In this document: positions 8,066-17,038 of the stretch, piece by piece
How positions within the stretch are numbered: position 1 is the first letter of the stretch
How the letters are laid out: every line of letters starts with the position of its first letter
Origin: JBCCXZ01 sp965228005
GTDB taxonomy: Bacteria > Planctomycetota > Planctomycetia > Pirellulales > Lacipirellulaceae
Direction: 5' to 3'
DNA length: 64,000 nt
Assembly: GCA_965228005.1 (NCBI GenBank)
Contig: CBDDGV010000003.1
Coordinates: 744,001 to 808,000, forward strand
Notes under the pieces: model-generated
Told to the model about the DNA's origin: nothing
The model's input: the letters and a program-made list of their open reading frames with translations, nothing else
Database searches by the model: none
Program-made: the position numbers and the translations under genes

Positions 8066-9571
8066 ATGATTCGCAGAACGTCTGGCATTCTTGTTGTCCT
8101 GTGTACGCTTGCGGTCTCGCACCCTGCGGCTGCCGATCAGGCGGACCGCGGATCACGGCCGAACATTGTCTTCGTGATTACCGACGACCAGGGCTACGGT
8201 CCGATCGGTCGCCACGGGCACCCTTGGATCCGCACTCCCCATCTCGATCAGCTGTATGACCGCAGCGTCAGGTTCACGCGCTTCCTGGTGAGCCCGACGT
8301 GTGCGCCGACGCGTGCGGCGCTGATGACCGGCAGGCACCCGATGCGGAACGGCGTGACGCACACAATCTGGGAGCGGGAGCGGCTGACGCTCGACGCCAC
8401 GACGCTGCCGCAGGCCCTAGGAGGTGTGGGCTACTCGTGCGGCATCTTTGGCAAGTGGCACCTCGGCGACGAAGACGCCTACCAACCCGGCAGGCGCGGA
8501 TTCGACGAGGTGTTCATCCACGGCGGAGGCGGCATCGGGCAGGTCTACCCGTGCAGTTGTGCGGACGCGCCGGACAACTCGTACTTTGACCCGGTCGTTC
8601 GGCACAACGGGGTCTTCGTGAAGACGAGCGGTTTCTGCACGGACGTCTTCTTCTCGGCGGCCCTCGACTGGATCGACAAGCAGCGCGAGAGTTCTGAGCC
8701 GTTCTTTGCGTACATCGCCACGAACGCCCCGCACAGCCCTTTTCACGCCCCGGCCGCGAACAGGCAGAGGTTCGAGCAGCTCGGCTTCAGCAAAGAGCAC
8801 GCGGGCTTCTACGGCATGGTCGAGAACATCGACGAAAACATGGGTCGGTTGATGCGAGCGCTCGAGGATTGGCGGCTGCTGGAGAATACGGTCGTCATCT
8901 TCACGTCGGACAATGGGACGGTCGAAAGGGGCGCGGGCACGCCGGGCGTCCCCGTGGGAACGGCTGCGGACGGAGCCCCCATGATGCCCTACAACGCGGG
9001 CATGAAGGGATTCAAGGTGGGCGTCGATGAGGGCGGCGTCCGCGTGCCGCTGTTTGTCCGGTGGGATGGGCGGTGGGAGCCGGGGCGGGACATCGATCGC
9101 GTCACCGCGCACATCGACATCATGCCCACGCTGGTCGAGTTGGCGGGCGGGTCGACGATCCCAGCTCAAGTTGAGGGACGCAGTTTATTGCCCCTGCTTG
9201 AGGGTGCGGAATCGGAATGGCCGGAGCGTTACCTGTTCACGCACAGGGGGCGGTGGGAGACGGGAGCAGAGCCGAACGATTCTCAATGGCGCAACTTCGC
9301 CGTACGCAGCGAGTCGTTCAGGTTCGTCAATAACTCCGAGTTGTACGCCATGCGTGTCGACGCGGGGCAGACGCGCAATGTGTTCGACGAGCACCCCGGA
9401 GTCGTTGCGGAGATGCGGGCAGCTTACGACGCATGGTGGCGCGAGACGCGGCCGATGATGGTGAACGAAGACGCGCCGCTGTCGCCCGTGCGGCCGTTCC
9501 ATCAGGCTTACGCGGAGCAGCTGAAGGACCGCGGCATCCCGGAGTGGCGACCGGAGCCGCCTCGGCAGTGA
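8066..9571 (+). CDS. Secreted sulfatase (arylsulfatase family S1)
   Basis: This 501-residue hydrolase has a signal peptide (MIRRTSGILVVLCTLAVSHPAAA). The metal-binding NIVFVITDDQGYG motif lies near residue 33, and the sulfatase signature C79-A-P-T-R83 marks the Cys that a formylglycine-generating enzyme converts. Further family residues are GKWHLGD and the C-terminal metal site in FTSDNGT. The ATG at 8066 is chosen because the signal peptide begins there. It would remove sulfate esters from external polysaccharides or other sulfated glycans. It stands alone, between the MCE gene and a convergent lipoprotein gene, so the genomic context does not reveal the substrate. Confidence 0.9.
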   Translation: MIRRTSGILVVLCTLAVSHPAAADQADRGSRPNIVFVITDDQGYGPIGRHGHPWIRTPHLDQLYDRSVRFTRFLVSPTCAPTRAALMTGRHPMRNGVTHTIWERERLTLDATTLPQALGGVGYSCGIFGKWHLGDEDAYQPGRRGFDEVFIHGGGGIGQVYPCSCADAPDNSYFDPVVRHNGVFVKTSGFCTDVFFSAALDWIDKQRESSEPFFAYIATNAPHSPFHAPAANRQRFEQLGFSKEHAGFYGMVENIDENMGRLMRALEDWRLLENTVVIFTSDNGTVERGAGTPGVPVGTAADGAPMMPYNAGMKGFKVGVDEGGVRVPLFVRWDGRWEPGRDIDRVTAHIDIMPTLVELAGGSTIPAQVEGRSLLPLLEGAESEWPERYLFTHRGRWETGAEPNDSQWRNFAVRSESFRFVNNSELYAMRVDAGQTRNVFDEHPGVVAEMRAAYDAWWRETRPMMVNEDAPLSPVRPFHQAYAEQLKDRGIPEWRPEPPRQ

Positions 9572-9617
9572 GGCTCTGTTTGCAGAGAACGGAGTCTTCG
9601 CAGGGACGCGGCAAGAC

Positions 9618-10190
9618 CTACGGCGGCGGCAGCGGCTCGAGCGCCGTGCCGCCCGGCGGCAGGGCGCCGGGTTGGATCGGCTCCGGCGTAGGGGAACCGG
9701 GCGGCGGGAGCAGCGGGCCCGTGGGTTGGGGGCCTGTAGCGGGCGCACCTTCCGGCAGCGGCGCCGCGACGGGTACGACCGCGCCCTGCTGCGTATTCGC
9801 GCGGAGCTGCTCGGCCCGTGCCAGGAGCTGGTCGGTCGGCACGATCACCTGCGGCGAAAGGCTGTAGGTAAGCGTGCGGAAGTCCTGCACCTTGCGCGGG
9901 TAAAGCACCTCGCTCACGAAGTCGAGCGGCGGGACCTGGTACCACGGCGGCGGCACCGGCTGAGAGACGGTGAGCGTCTCGTAGCCCGGCTTCACCAGGC
10001 GGATCTCCCGGGTGCCGTAGTAGGTGAAGCTGGTGGCGCAGGGGGTGACGCCCACCTGCTCGTTGTCGACGTAGACCAGGGCGCCCGCGGGGTTGCTGCG
10101 GATCATCAGCCGCCGGCGGACGCACCCGGGCAGCAGCAGGAGCATCGCGACTGCGACGATCGCCAGGCGTTGGGCGGCGGGGCTGCGCAT
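9618..10190 (-). CDS. PEGA-domain lipoprotein
   Basis: The 190-residue product has a lipoprotein signal peptide with lipobox LLPGC at about residues 19-23. A PEGA domain follows (MIRSNPAGALVYVDNEQVG, then TPCATSFTYYGTREIRLVKPGYE in two parts), a small beta module common in surface proteins. The last 60 residues are Pro-rich and likely unstructured. Planctomycete genomes often carry this lipoprotein as a single-copy gene. It is convergent with the upstream sulfatase and divergent from the PP2C gene, so it has its own promoter. Function beyond surface anchoring is not known. Confidence 0.85.
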   Translation of the reverse strand: MRSPAAQRLAIVAVAMLLLLPGCVRRRLMIRSNPAGALVYVDNEQVGVTPCATSFTYYGTREIRLVKPGYETLTVSQPVPPPWYQVPPLDFVSEVLYPRKVQDFRTLTYSLSPQVIVPTDQLLARAEQLRANTQQGAVVPVAAPLPEGAPATGPQPTGPLLPPPGSPTPEPIQPGALPPGGTALEPLPPP

Positions 10191-10295
10191 AGGCGGACGA
10201 GTGATCAGCGGGCACAGGGCTGCGGTCTGAGGAGGGCGGGAGTATAGGGAGGCTACCGGGGCAGTGCCACGCCATCTGCCGCGGCTGATGGAGCA

Positions 10296-10347
10296 CCGCT
10301 ATCGCCCCATTTCCGGCCGTTATCGCCCAGTTTCGGGCCGCTATCGG
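10296..10347. repeat. Short tandem repeat, 21-bp period
   Basis: Two full copies (10296-10316 and 10317-10337) and half a third (10338-10347) share CCGYTATCGCCCMRTTTCSG wording. It lies in the divergent intergenic region between the PEGA lipoprotein and PP2C genes, so it could be a protein-binding site array or merely a slippage product. Confidence 0.5.
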
Positions 10348-10484
10348 TCGACGCTAGCGACAGATAAGATAGAGGGAATACCGTGAGCCGAGTGTCGTCA
10401 GGTAACCGGGGGCGTCCCCGCTTGCGGCCGGTCTCGATTCGGCTTCCCCCCACCTACGCTGCAGCAAGACAGACCCCGGCCCGG

Positions 10485-11819
10485 ATGAGTGACCCCGCGG
10501 ACAATTCGGACCAGCCGCCGCAAGGAGCGGAGCAGCTTGCGGGCGGGCTGCGTTGCGCGGCGGTGAGCGACGTGGGGATGCGGCGGAGCAACAACCAGGA
10601 CTCGATGGCGTTGTCGCTGGCCGACAACCCCGAGCGGTTCGCCAGCCGGGGGCACCTGCTGATGGTGGCCGACGGCATGGGCGCCCACGCGGCGGGCGAG
10701 CTGGCCAGCCAGATGGCGACCGACACCATCCCGCACAGCTACCACAAGCGGGCCGAAGCAACGCCCGGGCAGGCGATCGTCGAGGCGGTCGTCGAGGCCA
10801 ACAACCTGATCTACAGCAAGGGCCAGAACAGCGTCGATTTCCAGGGCATGGGCACCACGTGCAGCTGCCTGCTGCTGCTGGAGACCGGCGCAATGGCCGC
10901 GCACGTCGGCGACAGCCGCGTCTACCGTCTGCGAGACGACCGGTTCGAGCAGCTCACGTTCGACCACAGCCTGGTGTGGGAGATCGCCGCGGCGGGGCAG
11001 GCCTCGGAGGAAGAGGTCCCCGCCTATGTGCCGAAGAACGTGATCACCCGCTCGCTCGGCCCGCACCCGACGGTGTCGGTCGACCTGGAGGGGCCGTTCC
11101 CCGTGCAGACGGGCGACAAGTACCTGCTCTGCAGCGACGGTCTGACCGGTCCGTTGGGGCCGGACCTCATCGGCATGGTGCTCGGCGCCCTGCCGCCTGC
11201 GGACGCCTCGCAGACGCTGGTGGACCTGGCCAACCTGCTGGGCGGGCCGGACAACATCACGGTGGTGGCGGCCGAGGTGTGCGACCACAAACGGATGGGC
11301 GAGTGCATCTCGTGCGAAGACCCCTGCGGTGCTGCGGTGGCGTCGGCGAAAGACGCCTGGGCGCTTGGGCCGCTGGCGACCGGCTTGGGCGCTGCGGCGG
11401 CGGGCGTCGCGGCCGCGGTGGGGCAGCCGATCGTCGCCGGGGGGTTTGTTGTGCTAGCGCTGGCGGCGTGCGGCTACTGGCTCGCGACGAGCCGCTTGGG
11501 CCAACCGGCGCCCGCCGAGGGCGAGAGCCACCTCGCCGGGAAAGCCCCGTACCGCACGCACGCCTGCGAGCCCTCGGCGGAGAAGATCGCCCCGCTGGTC
11601 GACATTGTCCGCCAGCTTGAAGACCTGGAAGACCAGACCGATTGGGACTTCGACTGGACCCCGATGCACCAAGACCGTCAGAGCGCTTACCAAGCCATGG
11701 CCGGCGGCGATTACCGTACGGCTGTGATTTCCTACTCGAGCGCCGTCCGGCGGATGATGCGGGCGCTGCGAGAGAACGGCGGCGGCAAGTCGAGCGATTC
11801 GAGCGTCGACCTCAACTGA
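10485..11819 (+). CDS. PP2C-family serine/threonine phosphatase with membrane helix
   Basis: The 444-residue protein has an N-terminal PP2C catalytic domain (about residues 20-265) that removes phosphate from Ser/Thr in partner proteins. Metal-binding and active-site motifs are visible: RSNNQDS, VADGMGAHAAGE, GTTCSCLLLL, AHVGDSRVYRL, LLCSDGLT and GPDNITVV. A Cys cluster (VCDHKRMGECISCEDPC) follows, then hydrophobic segments near residues 290-330 and a soluble tail with a YQAMAGGDYRTAVISYSSAV helix. The start at 10485 (MSDPADNSDQ) precedes the domain without the Arg/Pro-rich extension upstream. A cognate kinase is not in the window. Confidence 0.88.
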   Translation: MSDPADNSDQPPQGAEQLAGGLRCAAVSDVGMRRSNNQDSMALSLADNPERFASRGHLLMVADGMGAHAAGELASQMATDTIPHSYHKRAEATPGQAIVEAVVEANNLIYSKGQNSVDFQGMGTTCSCLLLLETGAMAAHVGDSRVYRLRDDRFEQLTFDHSLVWEIAAAGQASEEEVPAYVPKNVITRSLGPHPTVSVDLEGPFPVQTGDKYLLCSDGLTGPLGPDLIGMVLGALPPADASQTLVDLANLLGGPDNITVVAAEVCDHKRMGECISCEDPCGAAVASAKDAWALGPLATGLGAAAAGVAAAVGQPIVAGGFVVLALAACGYWLATSRLGQPAPAEGESHLAGKAPYRTHACEPSAEKIAPLVDIVRQLEDLEDQTDWDFDWTPMHQDRQSAYQAMAGGDYRTAVISYSSAVRRMMRALRENGGGKSSDSSVDLN

Positions 11820-11848
11820 GCCGTAACTCGGATACGGCCAGACTCGAT

Positions 11849-11921
11849 TGTAGGAGGGCTCTCCGAGCCCGATTTCGTTCTGTCGAGGAAAGCGTCATCG
11901 GCTTCGGGGAGACCTCCTACA
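11849..11921. repeat. Palindromic repeat, TGTAGGAGG...CCGATT family, copy 2
   Basis: Arms 11849-11874 (TGTAGGAGGGCTCTCCGAG, then CCCGATT) and 11897-11921 (ATCGGCTTCGGGGAGACC, then TCCTACA) are imperfect reverse complements around an approximately 22-base loop. The arms share the CTCTCCGAGCCCGATT word with the copy at 6530-6600. It lies 30 bases after the PP2C stop, upstream of the LptF/G-like gene. Confidence 0.75.
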
Positions 11922-12014
11922 GGTCTTCGCTAGCACTTTTCATGAAGTGTTGTTCTCGCACGCCCTAGCCGCTGCTAGAGTGCCGGCCCCTCCCCCCGCG
12001 CGCTGACTGGGCCG

Positions 12015-13196
12015 ATGAAGATCCTCACCCGGTACATCCTGCTCGACCTGTTCGCCACCTTCTTGGCGACGCTGATCAGCATGACTCTGTTCGTGCTCGT
12101 GTTCCTGGTCGGCGACGAGGCGATCGACAAGGGGCTGGGCCTCTCCGCGGTGCTGCGGACCATCCCCTACTTCCTGCCGCAGGCGATGGCGCTGACCGTG
12201 CCCGGCACGATGCTGCTGGCGACGACCATCGTCTACGGCCGGGTGGCGGCGGGCAACGAGGTGGTGGCCGTGAAGTCGTTGGGCGTCTCGCCGATGTCGC
12301 TCGTGAAGCCGGCGCTCATCCTAGCCGCGGTGACCAGCGTGGGGGCGGTCTGGCTGAACGACATCGCCGTCTCCTGGGGCCGCGACGGCGTGCAGCGGGT
12401 GTTTTTCGAGTCGCTGGAGCAGATCGCCCTGGGGCGGCTGGAGTCGCAGGGCTCGTTCACCTTCGGCGAGTGGGAGGTGAACGTCGCCGCGGTGCAGGGC
12501 GGCACGCTCATCCACCCGGTGGTCCGCAAGAACACTCCCGGCGGCCAGCCGTGGCTGATCGACGCCGACACCGCCGAGGTGCGCGTCGACAAGCAGCACA
12601 ACAGCCTGGTGTTCAAGCTGCTCAACGCCGAGGGCGAGGTCAAAGGCCGGGTGTTCAGCCTCCCCGGCGAGTTCGAGCAGGCGGTGACCTTCGACGAACT
12701 GACCGGCCGCGGCGGCTCGAGCCGCAGCCCCTCGCAGTACGCGTTGCGGGAGATCGGGCCGGCGAAGGCGGAGCAGCTGCGGCGGCTGGAGGTGCTCGGC
12801 CAGGAGACGGCCACCGACACGGCGTTCACGCTCATCACCGGCGGCAGCGCCGCCACGGCCCGCGGCGACGAGGCCGAACGCCAGCGCCAGCGGGACCACG
12901 CAACGGCGCTCTTGCACCGGTTCGGCACCGAACCGCACCGGCGATGGTCGGGCGGATTTAGCTGCCTGAGCTTCGTGCTGATCGGGGCCCCGATGGCCAT
13001 CCGCCGCCGCCACGGGGAGTTTTGGGGCAGCTTCTTCGCGTGTTTTCTGCCGATTCTGATCGTCTTCTACCCGATGCTGGCGGTCACGGTCGACCAGGCC
13101 AAGGATGGCGGCGTGCCGCCCGTGGCGGTGTGGTTGGGCAACCTGGTGCTGGCCGCCTGGGGCGTGCTGCTCCTGCGGCGGGTGCTGCGTTACTAG
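12015..13196 (+). CDS. LptF/LptG (YjgP/YjgQ) family permease
   Basis: The 393-residue membrane protein matches the LptF/LptG family, the transmembrane pair that extracts lipopolysaccharide from the inner membrane. It opens with MKILTRYILLDLFATFLATL and has three membrane helices before residue 130. A large periplasmic beta-jellyroll-like segment follows (residues about 130-300), then three C-terminal helices beginning FSCLSFVLIGAPMAIRRR, a family hallmark. Only one such gene is present here, so its partner and the LptB ATPase must lie elsewhere. The start ATG follows GGGCCG closely without a strong Shine-Dalgarno site. Confidence 0.88.
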   Translation: MKILTRYILLDLFATFLATLISMTLFVLVFLVGDEAIDKGLGLSAVLRTIPYFLPQAMALTVPGTMLLATTIVYGRVAAGNEVVAVKSLGVSPMSLVKPALILAAVTSVGAVWLNDIAVSWGRDGVQRVFFESLEQIALGRLESQGSFTFGEWEVNVAAVQGGTLIHPVVRKNTPGGQPWLIDADTAEVRVDKQHNSLVFKLLNAEGEVKGRVFSLPGEFEQAVTFDELTGRGGSSRSPSQYALREIGPAKAEQLRRLEVLGQETATDTAFTLITGGSAATARGDEAERQRQRDHATALLHRFGTEPHRRWSGGFSCLSFVLIGAPMAIRRRHGEFWGSFFACFLPILIVFYPMLAVTVDQAKDGGVPPVAVWLGNLVLAAWGVLLLRRVLRY

Positions 13197-13278
13197 CCGG
13201 TGCTAGCGTCTCTTCAGGAGGGCAAGTGATCAGCGTTGCGGCGGCGGCGCGGGCGTTGCTACACTCCCGCCCCGTTTT

Positions 13279-15021
13279 TTGGGCGCCCCGTCTGTTGCTG
13301 CCCCGTTGATCGCAGCGACGCCGCCGCGCCCGACCCACGACACGGATGTCGTTGTGCTCGCACGCCGCCCTATACGCACGAAGCTCCAGATCGGGCTCGG
13401 CGTCCTGATGCTCACCGAGCTGACGCTCTTCGTCAGCGCGTACTACGGGCTGTACTCGTACCGGGCCCTGGTGAAGGACCTCAACGCGCGGTCGGCCGAG
13501 CTGCCGATCACAAGCGAGATGCTCATGCGGGCGAGCGACCTGCGGGTGACGCTCTGCCAGGCGACCGACCAGCTCCGGGCCGACGAGGCGTCGCTGGTGG
13601 AAGACGACGACGCCTACGCCGACGACGCCTGGTACATCCGCGAGCAGTACCGGGCGCACCTCGACCAGCTCGTCGACTCGGTGGAGAAGTACCGGACGCA
13701 GCTCGACCACGGCTCGATCAGCGGCACCCGACGGCTGACCGACGACCGCCGTGAGCGGGAGGTGCTCGCCCAGATCGACCAGCTGCTGGCCGACCTCGGC
13801 GGGGGCGACACGGAGGCGGCCCTCGAAGAAGACTGGCTGCTCGACGTGATGCAGATCGGCGAGCTCCGCGAGAAGGTCGAGACGCTCTGCAACCTCGTGG
13901 CCGAGGTACCGGGCTACATGCACGAGCAGATCAATGAGCTGGCGGTAAGCGTCCGGGCGAAGTACCGCACCGCGATCATCACGGCGTGGCTCACGCTGGT
14001 GGCCACCTCGATCATGCTGATCGTGGCGGCCCGGCTGTTCTACAAGTGGATCGCCCAGCCGCTGCAGACACTGGTCGAGGGGTCGCGCGAGGTCGCCCGC
14101 GGCAAATTCGACCACCGCATCGCGATCACCACCGACGACGAGATGGCCGAGCTGGCCGAGGCGATGAACGCCATGACGGCCCGGTTCCGCGAGACGCGCG
14201 ACGACCTCGACCAGCAGGTGCAGGAGCGTACCAACCAGGTCGTGCGGAGCGAGCAGCTCGCGAGCGTCGGCTTCCTGGCGGCGGGCGTGGCGCACGAGAT
14301 CAACAACCCGCTCGCCTCGATCGCGATGTGCAGCGAGTCGCTCGAGGGCCGGCTCTCCGACGCGTTGGGCGGCGACGACGCGCGGGAAGAGGTCGAGGTG
14401 GCCCACAACTACCTGCAGATGATCCAGCGAGAGGCGTTCCGCTGCAAGCAGATCACCGAGAAGCTGCTCGACTTTGCGCGGATGGGCGACTCGCAGCGGC
14501 ACCGCACCGACCTCCGCGAGCTGGTCGACGGCGTCATCGAGATGGTGCAGCACGTCGGCAAGTACCAAGACAAGAATGTCGAGCTGGTCGAGGGCGACCC
14601 GGCGATCGCCGAGGTGAGCGGCCAGGAGATCAAGCAGGTCGTGCTGAACCTGGTGACCAACGCCTTGGAGAGCGTTGACCCGGGCGGCCGGGTGACGGTC
14701 GAGGTGTCGTCCGACGGCCGGTCGGCCGCGATCGCGGTCAGGGACAACGGCTGCGGCATGACCGAGGAGGTGCGGAAGCACTTGTTCGAGCCCTTCTTCA
14801 CCCGCCGGCGGACGGGGCAGGGGATCGGGCTCGGGTTGTCGATCACCTACCGCATCGTGCAAGAGCACCGCGGGGCGATCGAGGTTGAGAGTGAAGGGAC
14901 CGGGAAGGGCTCCCGCTTTGTTGTGACGCTTCCCGTGAATAGTACCACCGGCACGGTGCCGTCCAGCAACGACGCGCCGGCCAGCGAGAAGGAGAGCAGC
15001 CATCGCCACCAAGCAGCCTAA
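13279..15021 (+). CDS. Membrane sensor histidine kinase (NtrB-like)
   Basis: This kinase senses through an extracytoplasmic domain between two membrane helices (about residues 37-57 and 235-255). A HAMP domain follows (LFYKWIAQPLQTLVEGSREV). The phosphoacceptor box is GVAHEINNPLASI, and the ATPase domain shows N-box LNLVTNALES, G1 DNGCGM and G2 GQGIGLGLSI. HEINNPL places it in the NtrB/AtoS-like class that pairs with NtrC regulators. The next gene is exactly that. The start is uncertain: TTG at 13279 or GTG at 13354, neither with a good ribosome site. The gene overlaps the regulator by 20 bases if that starts at 15002. Confidence 0.88.
   Translation: MGAPSVAAPLIAATPPRPTHDTDVVVLARRPIRTKLQIGLGVLMLTELTLFVSAYYGLYSYRALVKDLNARSAELPITSEMLMRASDLRVTLCQATDQLRADEASLVEDDDAYADDAWYIREQYRAHLDQLVDSVEKYRTQLDHGSISGTRRLTDDRREREVLAQIDQLLADLGGGDTEAALEEDWLLDVMQIGELREKVETLCNLVAEVPGYMHEQINELAVSVRAKYRTAIITAWLTLVATSIMLIVAARLFYKWIAQPLQTLVEGSREVARGKFDHRIAITTDDEMAELAEAMNAMTARFRETRDDLDQQVQERTNQVVRSEQLASVGFLAAGVAHEINNPLASIAMCSESLEGRLSDALGGDDAREEVEVAHNYLQMIQREAFRCKQITEKLLDFARMGDSQRHRTDLRELVDGVIEMVQHVGKYQDKNVELVEGDPAIAEVSGQEIKQVVLNLVTNALESVDPGGRVTVEVSSDGRSAAIAVRDNGCGMTEEVRKHLFEPFFTRRRTGQGIGLGLSITYRIVQEHRGAIEVESEGTGKGSRFVVTLPVNSTTGTVPSSNDAPASEKESSHRHQAA
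14989..14994 (+). promoter_or_regulatory. Shine-Dalgarno site that fixes a non-canonical start
   Basis: AAGGAG at 14989-14994 lies 7 bases before an ATC codon at 15002. No ATG, GTG or TTG occurs in the regulator's frame between the preceding in-frame stop (14936-14938) and the ATG at 15077, which falls inside the receiver domain. Confidence 0.6.
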
Positions 15022-16387
15022 CAGCCAGGGGCTCACGCTCCTGTTCGCCGACGACGAGCGTTCGCTGCAGGAGCTGATGAAGCTGGAGCTGCCCCGCCTG
15101 GGGCACAAGGCGACGGTCTGCCCCGACGGGCTGACCGCCGTCGCCGCGCTAGAGAAGAACACCTACGACTGCATCCTGGTGGACCTCGACATGCCGGGGC
15201 TCGACGGCATCGGCGTGATCGCCAAGTGCAAGGAGATGTCGCCCGACACCGAGGCGGTGGTGCTCACCGGCAAGAGCTCGATGGACACCGCCATCGCCGC
15301 GCTGCGGCACGGGGCATTCGACTACCTCACCAAGCCCTGCAAGCTGATCGAGATCGAGGCGCTGCTGAAGCGCGTCACCGAAAAGCGTCAGCTCACGCAG
15401 AAGTACCGCGCGCTGCAGCACCGGGTGAAGAGCCTCGAGGGCTCCCCGCGGCTGATCGGCGAGTCGGCCGGCATGCGCAAAGTCCGGCTGATGATCGAGA
15501 AGGTGGCCCCCACGCAGTCGACCGTGATGGTGCTGGGCGAGACCGGCACCGGCAAAGAACTGGTCGCCCGCGCCATCCACGACCACAGCACCCGCAGCGA
15601 CATGCCCTTCGTGGCCGTCAACTGCGGGGCGTTGCCCGAGACGCTCATCGAGAGCGAGCTGTTCGGGCACGCCAAGGGCGCGTTCACCGGCGCCGACGAG
15701 CACCGCACGGGCCTGTTCGAAGTGGCCCACGGCGGGACGATCTTCCTCGACGAGATCGGCGAGCTGCCCAAGGCGATGCAGGCCAAGCTGCTGAGGGTGC
15801 TGGAGAGCGGCGAGATCCGCCGGGTGGGCGAGAACAAAGCGACCACGGTCGATGTCCGCGTGGTGACCGCCACCCACCGGGACCTGCCGCAAATGGTCGC
15901 CGAGGAGGAGTTCCGCGAAGACCTGATGTACCGGATCAACACGTTCGAGATCAAGCTGCCGGCCCTGCGGGAGCGGGGCGGCGACGTGCCCGAGCTGGCC
16001 CGGCACCTGCTGGCCCGGCACCGGGGGCTCTCCAGCGGCGACCAGGTGGAGATCGCCGAGGACGCGGTCGAGGCGCTCGCCGCGCACGTCTGGCCGGGCA
16101 ACGTCCGCGAGCTGGCGAACGTGATCGAGCACGCGAACATCTTGTGCGACGGCGGGCCGATCACCGCCGACCACCTGCCGCAGCACTTCAACCGCCGGCA
16201 GCTGATGGGCGCGGCGAAGCTCCGCCGCGGCCCGATGACGCTCCGCCAGATGGAGATGGAGGCGATCCACGAGGCGCTCGAGCGCTGCGACGGCAGCAAG
16301 CCGAAGGCCGCCGCCGAGTTGGGCATCAGCCTCAAGACGCTCTACAACAAGCTCAATGCGGAGAGCAGCCTGGAGAAGTCGGCTTAG
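15002..16387 (+). CDS. NtrC-family sigma-54 response regulator, probable ATC start
   Basis: The regulator activates sigma-54 promoters when phosphorylated by the upstream kinase. From ATC at 15002 it has 461 residues: receiver domain with acidic pair D17-D18, phospho-Asp D61 (VDLDMPG) and K111 (LTKP); AAA+ domain with GETGTGKE, the sigma-54 contact loop GAFTGA and Walker B IFLDEIGE; and a Fis-type helix-turn-helix at the end (KAAAELGISLKTLYNKL). Starting at the first ATG (15077) would delete strand beta-1 and the acidic pair, leaving a receiver unable to bind Mg. The ATC has AAGGAG at ideal distance and gives a natural N-terminus (ATKQPNSQG). The call of ATC is inference, and a sequencing error is the main alternative. 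Confidence 0.85.
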   Translation: MATKQPNSQGLTLLFADDERSLQELMKLELPRLGHKATVCPDGLTAVAALEKNTYDCILVDLDMPGLDGIGVIAKCKEMSPDTEAVVLTGKSSMDTAIAALRHGAFDYLTKPCKLIEIEALLKRVTEKRQLTQKYRALQHRVKSLEGSPRLIGESAGMRKVRLMIEKVAPTQSTVMVLGETGTGKELVARAIHDHSTRSDMPFVAVNCGALPETLIESELFGHAKGAFTGADEHRTGLFEVAHGGTIFLDEIGELPKAMQAKLLRVLESGEIRRVGENKATTVDVRVVTATHRDLPQMVAEEEFREDLMYRINTFEIKLPALRERGGDVPELARHLLARHRGLSSGDQVEIAEDAVEALAAHVWPGNVRELANVIEHANILCDGGPITADHLPQHFNRRQLMGAAKLRRGPMTLRQMEMEAIHEALERCDGSKPKAAAELGISLKTLYNKLNAESSLEKSA

Positions 16388-16483
16388 AAGACGCCTCCCC
16401 TGGCTCAGTTCGTCGTCCGGCCTTGCGTGTCCGCGTCCGAGTCGCTTCGTGTATACTGGGCGACAGAATCGGAGGTAATCGCG

Positions 16484-16714
16484 ATGTCGCTTGAGACGAT
16501 GCTTGGAAGCCTGAGCCGTGATGAGAAGTTAGCGGCTCTGGACCTCATCTGGCAGGACCTGGAGTCCGATCCGAAGTCGTTTCGATCTCCCGAGTGGCAC
16601 GAGCGGGTCCTTGCCGACCGTCTCAAGAACCCCTCACCAGAGAAGGCGTTGCCGTTGACTGAGGCGAAGGCAGAAGTCAAGGAAGCCGTCGATGCGAGTC
16701 GAGCTTCGGGTTGA
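16484..16714 (+). CDS. Antitoxin of a ParE-type module (addiction module component)
   Basis: This 76-residue protein fits the putative addiction-module component family that accompanies RelE/ParE toxins: short, helical and charged, with DEKLAALDLIWQDLESDP, PEWHERVLADRL and a tail of Glu/Ala (LTEAKAEVKEAV). The start at 16484 has a near-perfect Shine-Dalgarno (GGAGGT at 16471-16476). It overlaps the toxin by 23 bases, the usual coupled order antitoxin-toxin. It is expected to bind the toxin and repress their shared promoter. A TATACT at 16452 could be the -10 element, but no convincing -35 is spaced to it. Confidence 0.8.
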   Translation: MSLETMLGSLSRDEKLAALDLIWQDLESDPKSFRSPEWHERVLADRLKNPSPEKALPLTEAKAEVKEAVDASRASG

Positions 16715-16991
16715 AGCCCGCCACGATTTGCTCCGAGGCGCCCTCTTCTACGAACGGCAGCGCGAGGGCCTTGGAGACTATTACACCGATTGTCTCTTTG
16801 AGGACCTCGAACGCCTTCAACGCGAGGCCGGGGTACACGAGATCGTGTTCGGCTTGCACCGGAAACTATCGAAGAAGTTCCCCTTCGCCATCTACTACCG
16901 AGTCGAGAAGCCCGTCATCGACGTTGTGGCGATTCTCGACTGCCGGCGCGATCCCGATGCAATCGCGGATCGACTCAGGCGCAGCAGTTAG
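16692..16991 (+). CDS. RelE/ParE-family toxin
   Basis: The 99-residue protein belongs to the RelE/ParE superfamily. It has VEARHDLLRGALFYERQREGLG in two parts, a mid helix with FEDLERLQRE, then KFPFAIYYRVEKPVIDVVAILDCRRDP, read in pieces. The FAIYYRVE and VVAILDCRRDP wording is that of ParE (DNA gyrase poison) rather than ribosome-dependent RelE. Translation is coupled to the antitoxin. The pair stands between the two-component system and LexA, in a place typical of small genomic insertions. Frame and key residues look intact, so it is probably functional. Confidence 0.85.
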   Translation: MRVELRVEARHDLLRGALFYERQREGLGDYYTDCLFEDLERLQREAGVHEIVFGLHRKLSKKFPFAIYYRVEKPVIDVVAILDCRRDPDAIADRLRRSS

Positions 16992-17038
16992 CTCGGCGGC
17001 CAGGCAAAGCTGGCAGACAACCGTGTGGTCCTAATCCC

